NCBI GenBank assembly: GCA_025617745.1
Contig: CM046863.1
Span: 55,876,498-55,940,497 of the forward strand
DNA from: Heliocidaris erythrogramma
Lineage: Eukaryota > Echinodermata > Echinoidea > Camarodonta > Echinometridae
Direction of reading: 5' to 3'
DNA: 64,000 nt
Positions 35,860 through 47,199 of this stretch are shown piece after piece. The stretch's first letter is position 1. Every line of letters starts with the position of its first letter. The notes beneath the pieces were generated by a model that had not been told where the DNA came from, did no database searches, and saw only the letters and a list, made by a program, of their open reading frames with translations. Position numbers and translations under genes: made by a program.

Positions 35860-36219
35860 TGTACTCTGTAATTAATTTCGCTTTACAAATAACCGTAAGA
35901 CAAGCATATTCAGACGGATGTCACAAAAAATTTACGTTTTATTTTAAGATAAAAATGAAAACAAACAAGGAGACACAACTAAACTTTCAAAACAAACTAA
36001 AAACAGTTGTTCATATTCTACAAATTTGAATGCAAAAAGGATGAAATGAACTTTTAGATAACAGAGTGATACAGTCCAGTTTATAAAATTTGTATTTTTT
36101 TTTTAGCAAACGGGCTGGAAGATGAAAAATATATGTTTTTTACGTATCTCAGTCATACAATTTTCTACTCGTTGTTTTCATAGTGCTGACACAAGATTGT
36201 GGTATTCAATAAAAATCAT
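35860..36219. repeat. 360-bp direct repeat, copy 1
   Basis: Shares AAGCATATTCAGAC, AACAAACAAGGAGACACAAC and TGTGGTATTCAATAAAAATCA with 36367-36724, an offset of about 505 bp, with only scattered differences. Non-coding. Confidence 0.85.
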
Positions 36220-36366
36220 TTATGAAAGTCTGAAAAAAACAATCATATCAAAAGTTTATAGTTTGGATACGAAGCATTAATAAATACGTAAGATTCATCA
36301 AGAATCTCAAAACAAGAATAACTCTTATACATTTGTATAATTCAGTTTTTTCTGACTGTTTCTTTG

Positions 36367-36724
36367 AACCCTGTAATAATTTTCGCTTTAGTCAAACTGT
36401 ACGACAAGCATATTCAGACAGATGTCACAAAAAAGTTACGTTTTATTTTAATATAAAAATGAAAACAAACAAGGAGACACAACTAAACTTTCAAAACAAA
36501 CTAAAAACAGTTGTTCATATTCTACAAAGTTGAATGCAAAAAGGATGAAATGAACTCTTAGATAACAGAGTGATACAGTCCAGTTTATAAAATTTGTATT
36601 TTTTTTTAGCAAACGGGCCGGAAGATGAAAATATATATGTTTTTTACGTATCTCAGTCATACAATTTTCTACTCGTTGTTTTCATAGTGCTGACACAAAA
36701 TTGTGGTATTCAATAAAAATCACT
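36367..36724. repeat. 360-bp direct repeat, copy 2
   Basis: Second copy of 35860-36219 within the foldback-like element. Confidence 0.85.
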
Positions 36725-39495
36725 ATTACAATATTAAATTGAACCTATGAACTTTAGCAATTCGCAACAACCCACATACAGGACTGGCTTGTTTTCCCCA
36801 CCAGCAAGTGTCATGACTAGTAGATAGAATGGCTATAATTTAGAAATAAATGTTCGCCATCATTTACTCAGTTGTGTTAAAAATGCCCAAGATAAAGAAA
36901 GAGAGAGAGAGAGAGAGAGGGGGGGGGGGGGGGGGAACAAAATAATAAAACATATAGATGAATAATTAATAGGTATAGGCAAAATCACAAGGGAAAGTGG
37001 TAGAAAAAATCTTTAAAAAGGTTTATTTCCAAATCCCGAAACACCAACAACAGCTATTGTTCTGAATTCGTTGTGTTCGCTTTTGATGAGGATTTTATAT
37101 AAGGTTGTCGTTGGAGCAATTGTCACATACATAAGCATTAACGACGGCCGACGGAACAGATGTCGGCGGACAAGTTGTCGCATGAGCAATTGTTGCGGAG
37201 CAATGATATTGTCACATATTCATTTTATTTGACGGAGCTAATGTCGCGAAGGAATTGTCGCTCGAATGAAACAAATGTCGGCGGATCGAGTGCTTTCCGC
37301 CGGGAGCTAATGTCGCCGAAGCAAATGTCGACGGAGCAATTGTCGAGGAGCAAATATTTATTTCTATTTACTGAGTTTATTGTCGCGGAGCAATTGTCGC
37401 ATATTCATTTTTATCGGCGGAGCAATTGTCGCATATATTCATTATTATCGACGGAGCAGTTGTCGCGGAGTAGGTAATTGTCGCTCGATCGGAGCAAATG
37501 TCGACGGAGCAATTGTCGCAGGAACAATTGTCGCATATATGCATTTCTAGCGACGGAGCAGTTGTCGCGGAGCAATTGTCGCTCGATCGGAGCAAATGTC
37601 GACGGAGCAATTGTCGCAGGAGCAAATGTCGACGGAGCAATTGTCGCAGGAGCAAATGTCGACGGAGCAATTGTCGCAGGAGCAAATGTCGTCGGAGCAA
37701 TTATCGCAGGAGCAAATGTCGACGGAGCAATTGTCGCAGGAGCAATTATCGCGGAGCAATTGTCGCGGAGCAATTGTCGTATTTTTAGGAGCATTTGTCG
37801 CAGGAGCAATTGCCGCCGGAGCAAATGTCATACATTCGTTTTGACATGACGGTGACTTCCAATGACTCAGATTTAGCTGACAGATAAGCACCATTTTAGG
37901 CTGTGCACATAGTACATACACTTGTTGTGTTGATTACTTGTTGTGTTGATTACTTACAGAAATATTCAATTTTTATCATACTGTTTCTATAGCAACAGCC
38001 ATGTTTTGACATGGCGGTGACTTCCAATGACTCTGATTCCACTTGCAATCAACGGGCACCCCAAAATACATATAGTTAGATGGTTACAATTTATTTTTGT
38101 GATATTGAATTACAGATATATGTTATTTTCTAAAATTCCATTCCTTGGTGTGTTACCATGGTAACAACCCTAGTGGTCACACCCACTACCAAATCTATGT
38201 AAAATAGGAAGAATATGAGAGCTGAGGGTTCTAGCTAACAGAAAAACATGATTTAAGATTGTGCAGACAGATGTTTTTTATTTTGTATTGATAAATCATA
38301 GATATTTTCCACAAATGTCAGCATTTTGTGGGACCGTTTCCATAGCAATGACCCTTTTTTACACGCCCATGACTGCAAATGACTCAGATTGTGGTTGGAA
38401 TCAGTTGGGGCAGCTTGAAATACATATATTAGAGTCCTTACCATGTATATTCTATGCTGTTAAATGACAAATATACGGTATTTTCTCAATTCCAGTATTT
38501 CGTTGTGTTACCACGGTAACGGCCCTAGCGGCCACGCCCACCATGAACTCTATGGAAAATAGGCAGATTATGATAGCTGAGGGACTTAGCTAATAGAAAA
38601 ATATAATCTAAGAATGTGTAGACACCTCTCTGTCTATTTTATACTGATAAGTTTAGATATTTTTCCTAAATATAAACTTTTATGGTACCGTTTCCATAGT
38701 GACGGCCATTTTTTGACATGACCGTGACTTCAAATGACCTAGATTTTGGTTTCAATCAATCAGAAACTCAAAATACATATATTTAAATGCTTACCAGTCA
38801 TTTTTTTTTAAATTTCTGAATTAGAAATATTAGGTATTTTAGTAAATTCATATATTTCCTTGATGCGATGCCATGGTAACGGCCCTGGTGGCCACACCCA
38901 CCACTAATTCTATGCCAAACAGGCAGATTCTGATAGCCAAGGGTCCTTGCTACCAGGAAAACATCACTAAAAATTGTGCCTAAGGGGGGGGGGGGTCTAC
39001 GTTGGCCCATAGACTATGAAGAGTGACTTAATGGTATCAAAATGTACAAGCAATTGAAGAGATAGTGAGGTAATGGCGTCACAAACTCAAACACGTTGCC
39101 GATTTGTCTAGTGATTTTCATAATGTTTTTTTTTTCATTCAAAAATAAATAAATACTAAAAGAAAATAATATTGAGTTTACACGTTATCTAATTTTCCTA
39201 AAATTTGTTTAATTTGTCTATCTGATTCTTTACACTTGTGTAAGAAATCAGTTCATTCTGGGATCGGAAGTTCCCTTGAATATGCTAAAAACTGTTACAA
39301 ATTAAGTTAAAGTTACGAATATCCCCTCCACTGTGCGAACAAAAAGATTTGTGCCCAAAGCATGCTGTTTTCTGCAATTAATAAGAGAAAGATATTGACT
39401 GAAATACATTTAGGTCAAGTATTCACATTTGAGTTTAATAAGGTTTGACCAAAACAATAATGAGTTTAGTTACAATTATATGTACATTAATTTAC

Positions 39496-39761
39496 CTTGA
39501 GATAATTTAACTCCTAATGCATCAAGATCCACTTCACGGAGCTTGCTAGCCAAGGTTGATCGTGATTGGGTGATGTCTTCTTGTTTGGTCTTCCACTTGA
39601 TAAGGATCTCCACCATAGCTTTATTGAAGTTATTGAGATGCGTTGTGAGGATTGTTTGACTTGCCGCATAGGGGTACCAGAACACAACAGAGTTTTTCGT
39701 ATTTGTCAGGTACTATGTCATCAGCAAGTGACATCAATTCAAGCTCCTTTAAAGGCTCCAT
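39496..39761 (-). pseudogene. DEATH-domain exon, right copy, 2-bp deletion
   Basis: Mirror of 2346-2613: ATG at 39761-39759, donor AAG|GTAAAT at 39496, acceptor-like CTTTCCACAG above the ATG. The left copy reads GTTCTGGGGTACCCC and this one GTTCTGGTACCCC, so the frame is lost after CCVL. It is the DEATH exon oriented toward the NACHT exon (minus strand, about 11 kb upstream). The gene as assembled therefore lacks an intact adaptor domain. An assembly error in the G run is possible. Confidence 0.75.
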
Positions 39762-41139
39762 TGTTCTGTGGAAAGATCATGACATAAATACAATATTTTA
39801 GGCTGTAGTTTTCCTCCTATGGTTAGTATCTGATCCTATAAATGGTTCCTTGATAAGACCAATTGCTCAATATATTCCACCGCTACAAGTACATTTCATT
39901 CCTATCAAAGTTTAACTTAAAAGCGATATATTTCATTACTCTCCATGCTCTTGCTTCTTGAATATTTATTTTAAAAGTGAAGAAATAGTGCACCAACAGA
40001 AAAATAAATTAAGATTCAAACATGTACTGTTCACATTCAAGATAATCCGCCTGCCGCACAAATTAACGGGTATATCACACGTTTATTATTACACCGTGGA
40101 ACATATTATTTTTGTTTTTTGTTCCAAAGTAAGGCATAAATGCACACTAAATCACTGTAATGGGGTGTTATGGAAGAGATCGAGTGAGAGAGGCCTTAAG
40201 CAAAGCAATATAATCAAAAGAGAATTACAATTATGTTGCCCTCAATAACTCTGAAGTTAATTATTTGTTATTTCGGTAAAAAAAAGTGGAATAATGGTAC
40301 GATCTCTTTAATTATATGACCATTCAAACATTGTAATAAGTGAATTTGTGTGTAAGAAGAAAGTTTGAAAAAATAAGACAAATATGAAAAATGGGATCGT
40401 TCAAACCTATACGAATCTTCAATTTGGTATGTATGCACGGTCAACTCTCCGGTTTCTCGTGCAAAAACATTTCAGTAATATCCGGTTTTATCCTAAGAGC
40501 CTTTCCCCTCGGCCTCAAAAGATATCGAAGATTGCATATTGATTTCTTTCAAACTTTCACCCATCTGGTTATCTGATTTCTCTGATTTCTTTCAGAGCAA
40601 TTTGATATCGAAGTCAATTGGATTTCAATCAATATGAAGAGGTAGCTGGCTAGATGGGGGTATTTGTTTTCATCAGACTGGTTTTATTTTATCTCCTTTG
40701 TGTGTGAGTGTGAGGGGTGCAGAGATAAGCTTTTTTTAGGAGGCAAATCGTTTTTTTTTTATTATGAATCTGGTGAAATGTAATTCGATGAAATACATGT
40801 GCTACCACGAAAATGTTTTTATTAATAATCAGGTCAGATTACAATATTTACAGTTATTCAAGATGATAATGAACATAATTACAAGGGATTACAACATTTA
40901 CGTACGATTTGCCTCATTAAAAACAAACAACAATTATAATAACTTGTTATTAAAAAGGAAAAAAAAAAAAAAAAAACTTGTATTTGATACAAGTGATATA
41001 CTCTTCTTTCGGTTTAAAATAGTAAATGTGGCTTTGTACCAAAGAAATTATTTTATCATTATTGTTATTATTTGTGATAGTGAATACGGAACACGAAAAG
41101 TAATCAAAACTCAAAAGGAACATAAATTATTACAGCTCT

Positions 41140-43060
41140 AGCACTCGGCTTCGCTCGGTAGTTACAACATACTTAATGCACTGCCAAAACTGAGACCCAA
41201 ATAGCAGTTCTATCGTAGAACAGGTTTTTGTACCCCATGCATGAATACAGCATGACAAAATTACACTGAATGGCATTTATTGTTGAATTTTATCAGCCCG
41301 TGACATGGTAGGCGAATTAATTATTCATTTGGTGTGCTGAAAGAACTGTGGGAGTTCAGAATATTATAAACGGATATGGAAAATTATTAAACGTTTTCCA
41401 CTTGGCAACTTTTATACAGTATAGATGAGAGGAACTCTTATGGGATTAGCGGAACTTGAGGGTATGATAAACACGATAAAAACTACTTTCGAAAAATAAA
41501 CTAAAGACAATTTCAATAGCGCTTTCTGTCACGATACCTGTTTTAGACGGCATTTGCTTTTGAGTATAACATTTGTTATTAGTATAACATTGCAGAATGA
41601 TCTTTATAACATGGCATGCATACAGAAATACGAATTTGTATACATGATCAAATATAATAATGTCTGAACAAAGAAAGGTAAATGAATAACGCCGTCAGAT
41701 TTTTAAATAATGCCAATTAACAGGTTTTAAATAATGTCAGTTAGTGAAATAATTTTGATGAGATTTATACTGCGCATTAGTAATATACCGTGTCCTGAAC
41801 GTCGGTTTCAGAGTTTGGTATTATTGCAATTGCACCCCATGCATGAAAACAACATGACAAAGGCAAGCAAAAGGTTAGAAAAGGTAATTGCTAGGCCTTT
41901 ACTAGTTTGTATCGATACGGGTCGATGTTCTTACGGTTTAAAAGTAGTCAACGTGGCTTTATATAAAAAAGGAAGATTTGTTTTTGATTTTGTGATAGTT
42001 AAGAAGGAAAACGATAAATAAATACCCCCCCCCCCCCCCCCTTTACAACAACCAAAAAATCAAGCTTGCAACAAAAAATGAAAACTGACTTTTCAATCAA
42101 TGTGAAAAGTTATTTCCAAGGTAAAATAAAATCAATTGCTCCCAAAACCTCAAACATCTATCTTCAAACATACAATCGAGAGCTTATACATGAACTTATG
42201 TAAATACTGCAACTGAGACTCCTTCCTTCGTCTATTTGTTCATTCAGTTATTACGGTCCATGACCTAGCACTCTAATCTTTTGTGTTAATAAACTTGTAA
42301 ACAAGGTGTATTATCATAGCGTATAGGCTACCAGCCCTCCCGTCTTTCTTTTTCTCTCTTTTCTCTTTCTCTTTCTTTGCAAGTCACTCCCCATATTTTG
42401 GGGTTTAAATTCTTCCCTTTTTAATTTATTTGTATTACATGTATTTTACAACCGAGGGCTGCAAGCATTTCAAGCTCTATTGCTTAAGCAGTAGCCCTTC
42501 TATATCTCATTTTGTATTATGTTAGTCTCATGTTTTTTTTTTTTTTGTTTACTCATGTATGATGTTATTATATGTTGTATTGATTCATCTGAATGGAATG
42601 TAATGTGATATAGAAACCAATAAATTCAATTAAATTCAATTCAACTATAAAAAAGGAGCATGTCTAAAACATTTCAATCAAAACGAAAGTAGGCCAATTT
42701 TGTTGCTTGCTTACTTCGCTCCAGAAGAAAAGTCATAATTTACAATTCATGAAGAGAAAGATTAAATGAACAGTCGTCGCAATGCCCCCCCCCCCCCCCC
42801 CCCCCCCGTGATCTAAACTACGTGTAGTACGTGAAGCAGAATTTAGAATGGATAATTTTAATAAGCCGAATTCGACATTTTATGTCAGTCCTAAATTTCT
42901 GAATGAGTATATCTTGTAACAGTATTAGAAAGAAAACCCATTAGAAACTTAACATAAAAAACCCCTCAACATCAGTAAAAAAACTAAATAAAATGTGTTT
43001 AAATCACGAAGGGTAGCTTCTTGCTATAAAACTTCACTTACTTTACTTATGGGAGAGGGT
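41140..43060. repeat. Dispersed repeat family R, copy 1 (5' part)
   Basis: Shares blocks such as AAACTGAGACCCAAATA, GGCGAATTAATTATT-like and TCTTTATAACATGGCA with 49225-50110 and 61805-63020. It is split from its continuation (47200-48235) by the CR1-like LINE. No coding function is seen; the ORF at 41734-42021 has no recognisable domain. Confidence 0.7.
42300..42650 (+). mobile_element. 5'-truncated LINE 3' tail
   Basis: A 3'-UTR-like sequence ending CCAATAAATTCAATTAAATT with reiterated AATTC, typical of the tails of some CR1/L2-group elements. It includes a pyrimidine-rich stretch and a T run near 42533-42546. No coding part remains. It interrupts repeat R. Confidence 0.5.
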
Positions 43061-43422
43061 GCGCATGCGCGAGAGGGCGAGGACGCTTTCTCTTTTTTTG
43101 GAATCTCGAGGATTTATTCCTCTAAAGATTTCTTTATTTTTAATTATTTTTATTCTTAAATTTTGGCTTGATATTGTTTTTCAAGCATTAAACCCACTTT
43201 TGGATCGTTGATTATTAATAAATCGTCGAGGATTGACGAGATTTAATGCGATTTATTTTCTACGTCGCATTGTCTTTCATCATGGCACTGCAGTATTATA
43301 ACACCATGCAGGCCTAGATATCCCGGGCGGCCGGGTGCGGGGTGGACACTAGCACTGACACGACGCGGTGACCCGCACACATAGTTATTATTTATTTTGA
43401 CAAGTACCCTGAGACAACTAAC

Positions 43423-43695
43423 ATGGTCAAACTTGCAGCAACTGTAAGTACTCTATCATTTTTTATTATTATCTGGATAATTCTGGGATTTGGATTGAAG
43501 GGTGAGACGATAGATCCGAGCAAGTCTGAAATTAAGCCGGATATACAATTTTTACAGAGAATATCCCGGCTTTCTACACAACAACTTCAGTATAAATTTT
43601 ACTCTACGCAACTACTGAAATTGAAAAGGAATACGAATATCAGATTTAGTAAACACCAAGATTTAGATAGTTCTAGTTGTAAACCCAGAAAATGA
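43423..43695 (+). CDS. CR1-like element ORF0, small membrane-anchor-like protein
   Basis: A 90-residue ORF starting with a hydrophobic segment (SFFIIIWIILGFGL at residues 11-24) that looks like a signal anchor, followed by a Lys/Ser-rich polar tail ending CKPRK. Its stop TGA overlaps the next ATG as ATGA at 43692-43695, which suggests termination-reinitiation. I do not recognise the family. It could also be a spurious upstream ORF, but the overlap and position argue for a real element gene. Confidence 0.5.
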   Translation: MVKLAATVSTLSFFIIIWIILGFGLKGETIDPSKSEIKPDIQFLQRISRLSTQQLQYKFYSTQLLKLKRNTNIRFSKHQDLDSSSCKPRK

Positions 43696-44311
43696 CTATG
43701 TTGTATATGTGTCTGCTAGTCATGTTACATGCAGGGGATTGTCAACCAAACCCTGGGCCAATCAGTCCTGTTACAAGTCTTTCGAACACAAGTGCAGGTT
43801 CTGACACAAAGTTTCCTTGCATGATCTGTAAGGTACCTTGTTTATGGGGTGAAAGAGCAATATGTTGTGACAATTGCAACGAATGGTATCATGCAGATTG
43901 TATGAATATGAGGACTGCGTGCTACGATACATTAGCACAACATAGTAGTCTATCTTGGATATGCTGCAATTGTGGTTTGCCAAATTTTGCCTCAAGTCTG
44001 TTTTCATCTAGAACTAGTAATATAACAAAGTCATCAAATAGTTTTACTAATTTAATGACAGATGATGACAGTGAAAGTGAACACATATTATCAACACTGG
44101 CTTCATCTTCCCCCAACAACCAAAAAGAAAAGCTAGAGATAAAAAATCAGATTATCCTAGCATTGATAGTCCTACTACTACGCAAGAGGACTTACAGAAG
44201 GCAGATTGTATCATTAGACCTGCTCATACTTCTCAAAACAAAGTAAAGGACAGTAGGCTTAGATCTACTAATAAAACAAAAATCAAAACCAGAAAAGCAC
44301 CAAAACAATGA
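43692..44311 (+). pseudogene. CR1-like ORF1: 2A-like leader plus PHD finger
   Basis: Begins MTMLYMCLLVMLHAGDCQPNPG: a short hydrophobic leader directly followed by DCQPNPGP, which matches the D-x-(E)-x-N-P-G-P pattern of 2A ribosome-skipping peptides with Gln in place of Glu. Residues about 44-93 form a PHD-type zinc finger (CMICKVPC, CCDNCNEWYHADCM, WICCNCG), a module common in ORF1 of CR1-group elements. One indel near 44120 separates this frame from the one that runs to a TGA at 44309-44311, which overlaps the ORF2 start as ATGA. The protein would be a nucleic-acid or chromatin-binding chaperone of the retrotransposon particle; that role is inference. Confidence 0.75.
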
Positions 44312-47079
44312 AAGTATTAGTAGTGAATTTCCAAAGTATAAGAGGTAAAACCGCTGAATTACAGACAAGTTTACAGTGTGAAAACCCGGATCTAATCATA
44401 GGCACAGAAACATGGCTTGATGTTTCTGTAAACAGTTCTGAAACTTTCCCGAGTAGTTACAGAGTCTTTAGGAAAGATAGACAACCAAATGTTAAAGGAA
44501 CTGCACATGGAGGTGTATTGATAGCAGTAAAAAACAACATTGTAAGTATCCCGAGACTAGATCTAGATCTGGACACCACAAATGAAAGTGTCTGGATAGA
44601 AATAAGAGTACAAGGAATGCAACCGATATTAGTCGGTTCTTATTATCGCCCACCAAATACTGATAGAGAGTATTTAAACGGTTTAAGGAAATCCTTGGAG
44701 AAAATAAACCCAAATCAGTTTAGTAATATCTGGTTGGGGGAGATTTCAACCTAGGGGATATAGCATGGGAAACTCAGTCAATACGCCCCGTGGCCAAAAA
44801 ACCACCATGGGCAAAGATCTCATAGACATAGCCAATGATTATGGACTAAAACAGATTGTAGCTGGACCCACTCGTGGAGAAAACATCTTAGATCTGTTCT
44901 TCATAAAGAACCCATCTCTTGTTGTAAAATCTAATATAATTCCTGGTATTAGTGATCATGATGGTATACCTATGATACTAGTAAATGCTAAACCATCTAG
45001 CATAGCACAGAAGCCAAGAAAAATATATTTCTACGGTAAAGCTAATGTAAAGGAACTGAAAAAAGAAATGCATGAGATTAGTAAAGATTTTAAAGAAAAA
45101 GACTTAAATACCACAAATGCAAATGATTTATGGATTGAACTGAAAGATAAACTACAAAAAGCAGTTAATACCTATATCCCATTTAAAATGATGGGCAGTA
45201 GAAAAGAAGCTCCCTGGATAAACCCGTCAATTAAACGCAAATACAAGCGTAAACAAAGAGCTTATAATAAAGCCAAAAAGAGTAAGAAACCAGAAGATTG
45301 GGAGAAATTTAAGGAAATTAGAAGAGAAAACAAAAAAGTAATAAGGAAAGCATATCGAAAATATGTTAATGAAAAATGTACAGACTCGTCCAAACAGTTC
45401 TGGAGTTTTATAAAGACTCTTAGGAAAGATTCTTCTGGTATACCAGCCCTGCGGGACACGGAGACAGGAAAACTCGTGACAGATAGCAAACAAAAAGCTG
45501 ACTTACTAAATAAAACAATATCAACATCAATTCACACAGGAAAGGGTATCAGATCTTCCAACAGAATGTGATACTAACATTCCATCAATGCCAGACATTG
45601 AGGTAATGGAAGAAGGGGTGGTCAAGTTGCTTAAAGAACTTAGCCCACACAAAGCGGCAGGTCCAGACGAAATATCTCCCTGGGTCCTCCAAAAAACAGC
45701 TGAAGAAATTGGGCCCGCACTAACCATTGTCTTTCAACTATCACTTGAAACAGGAATAGTTCCTGAGGATTGGTTGTGTGCAAATATAACACCTATTTTT
45801 ACGCAACCAGCAAATTATCGCTCAGTAAATCTCACCTCAGTCTGTAGTAAAATAATGGAACACATTCTCTGTTCTAATGTAATGTCTCACTTAGCCAACA
45901 GCATGGGTTTCGCAAAAACCATTCTTGTGAAACACAGTTGATTTCCACCGTGCAAGACATTGCATATGAATTAGATCAGAAACATCAGGTAGATGTAATA
46001 ATTATGGACTTTCAAAAGGCATTTGATAAAGTGCCCCATAAAAGACTACTACTCAAACTCTGGCGCTATGGCATTAGGGGGAAGATTCATAGATGGATAA
46101 AAGGTTTCTTGATAAACCGTAAACAGCCGGTAGTTATTGAGGGTGAATGCTCTGAATGGGTCAAAGTAGATTCTAGTGTACCGCAAGGGACGGTCTCGGG
46201 CCCGATACATTTTTTACTTTTCATAAAAGATCTCCCTGATGGACTTGAATCAAGCTGCCGTCTATTTGCGGCGGACGGCTGTATTTTGTACACACCAGTA
46301 TTAGGCAACAGAGATGCCGAAAGGTTACAAAGAGACCTAGATAGAAAATACAATCTTGGCAAAATAAGTGGCAGATGGACTTTAATGTCCAAAAGTGTTA
46401 TGTTCTTCGTATCACTCATGCCAGAAAAACACACAAATTTGATTATAACTTGAACAATACTACATTACCAGAAACAAATTCCCATACTTACCTGGGAGTT
46501 GACATAATTAAAGATGTAACATGGAACACTCATATTGATAGAGTTTGCGCAAAGGCAAGCAGAACACTAGGTTTTCTTAGAAGGAATTTACATTCCTGTC
46601 CATCTCATGTAAAGGAATTGTCTTATAAGACACTTGTGAGACCCATACTGGATTATTGTTCATCCGTATGGGATCCACACACTCAAACGCTTATTAACAA
46701 ATTAGAAACAATACAAATTAGAGCAGTTCGTTTCATAACAGGAGACTACAGGTTGAGAAGCAGTGTAACAGAAATGAAAAAGAAACTTAAAATCGAAACC
46801 TTACAACAAAGGCGAAAAACAAACCGCCTATCAATTTTTCAACAGGCAGTTGTGGGTCACCTCGCCGTGCCAGTGCAGTCCATCCTGCGCCCGGTCCAAA
46901 GGAACTTGAGAAAAACTTCGGTAAATAGTTATATTCCAATTGCTACCAACAAAAATTGTTATAAATATTCTTTCATACCCCGTTCAATTGTTGACTGGAA
47001 TAATCTACCAAATACAGTAAAAACAATCCTCGACAAACACAAATTCAAGGAATCCGTACAAAAACACTTCTCAAATTAA
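44308..47079 (+). pseudogene. CR1-like ORF2: APE endonuclease and reverse transcriptase
   Basis: Pieces in order: 44308-44754 endonuclease N-half (VVNFQSIRGK, catalytic-Glu motif GTETWLD, SYYRPPNTD); 44755-45520 endonuclease C-half (SDHDGIP) and basic linker; 45588-45915 RT fingers (KAAGPDEISPWVL); 45938-46375 RT palm (DFQKAFDKVPH, SVPQGTVSGP); 46375-47079 thumb and C-terminus (YLGVDI, LVRPILDYCSSVWDP). Frames change near 44735 (run of G), 45515, 45905 and 46385. The catalytic FADD box reads FAADGC, consistent with a 3-bp insertion that destroys the Asp pair. ATGA coupling to ORF1 at 44308. Clade assigned as CR1/L2 group from the PHD ORF1, ORF order and 3' end. Confidence 0.85.
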
Positions 47080-47199
47080 GCAAAAACCCTCTCTCGTAGC
47101 CTTCATACCATCTGCGCACCCTACCCCTGCCCGTTTTACCCCTTTTAGGGGTGTTGGGCAGTATCGCCATCAAAGTCAAAGTCAAAGAGTTTGAATAGA

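Larger units (their letters stand above)
34191..37109. other. Central region of the foldback-like element
   Basis: AT-rich with ORFs up to about 121 codons (34318-34683), none recognisable. It contains AATTCAATTCAATTC near 35166-35190, which looks like the 3' tail of a minus-strand LINE or SINE, a C run at about 35580-35600, a (GA)n/G run at about 36898-36935, and a direct repeat (35860-36219 and 36367-36724). Confidence 0.6.
33521..37830. mobile_element. Foldback-like element with minisatellite terminal inverted repeats
   Basis: Inserted in the right arm only; the left arm at about 4240-4265 is the empty site. Its two ends are inverted arrays of the GGAGCAATTGTCGCA/GGAGCAAATGTCGAC modules (33521-34190 and about 37110-37830). 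These share the same outermost order of variant modules (GCCGCC variant, then TCCTAAAAATACGAC). The flanks suggest an AAAC target duplication, but terminal bases are uncertain because one end carries GGTTCCCC and the other ATACATTC. Long TIRs made of short tandem repeats are the hallmark of Foldback-type transposons. The 2.9-kb centre encodes no recognised transposase, so mobility would depend on an enzyme from elsewhere. Confidence 0.75.
33138..38996. mobile_element. TIR element with 357-bp tandem repeats, right copy, split
   Basis: Mirror of 3102-4628: terminal C-run/TTTAGGCACAATTTT at 33138 and CCTAAGG/G-run at 38996. The body is interrupted by the foldback-like element between the AAACATGGTTGTTGC and GTCATGTCAAAAC blocks. 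The tandem units are visible at about 37850-38990. Confidence 0.65.
29780..41088 (-). repeat. Right arm of a giant inverted repeat
   Basis: Mirror of 876-9177. It is longer because it holds a 4.3-kb foldback-like element (about 33521-37830) and a block of about 105 bp near 32690-32795 that the left arm lacks. It lacks the SINE array (empty site near 30700-30725) and the tRNA-like insert (near 30860). The outer end is at about 41088, where the left copy meets the minisatellite at 875. Confidence 0.9.
43060..47188 (+). mobile_element. CR1-like non-LTR retrotransposon, near full length, decayed
   Basis: From the GC-rich start (GGGAGAGGGTGCGCATGCGC) to a 3' end with a hairpin (ACCCC-TTTTA-GGGGT at 47138-47152) and about three TCAAAG/CAAAGT units at 47170-47188. 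It encodes a small ORF, a PHD-finger ORF and an endonuclease-reverse transcriptase ORF. The flanking repeat R is uninterrupted at about 63025-63045, which serves as a paralogous empty site. The ORFs carry at least five indels, so the copy is inactive. Confidence 0.85.

Noticed and set aside
41734..42021. 95-codon ORF
   Set aside because: Lies within dispersed repeat R; the equivalent stretches of the other copies are not open and no domain is recognisable.
43423..47079. Host PHD-finger gene
   Set aside because: The finger is followed by APE endonuclease and reverse transcriptase in order, with a LINE 3' end and an empty site; it is retrotransposon ORF1.
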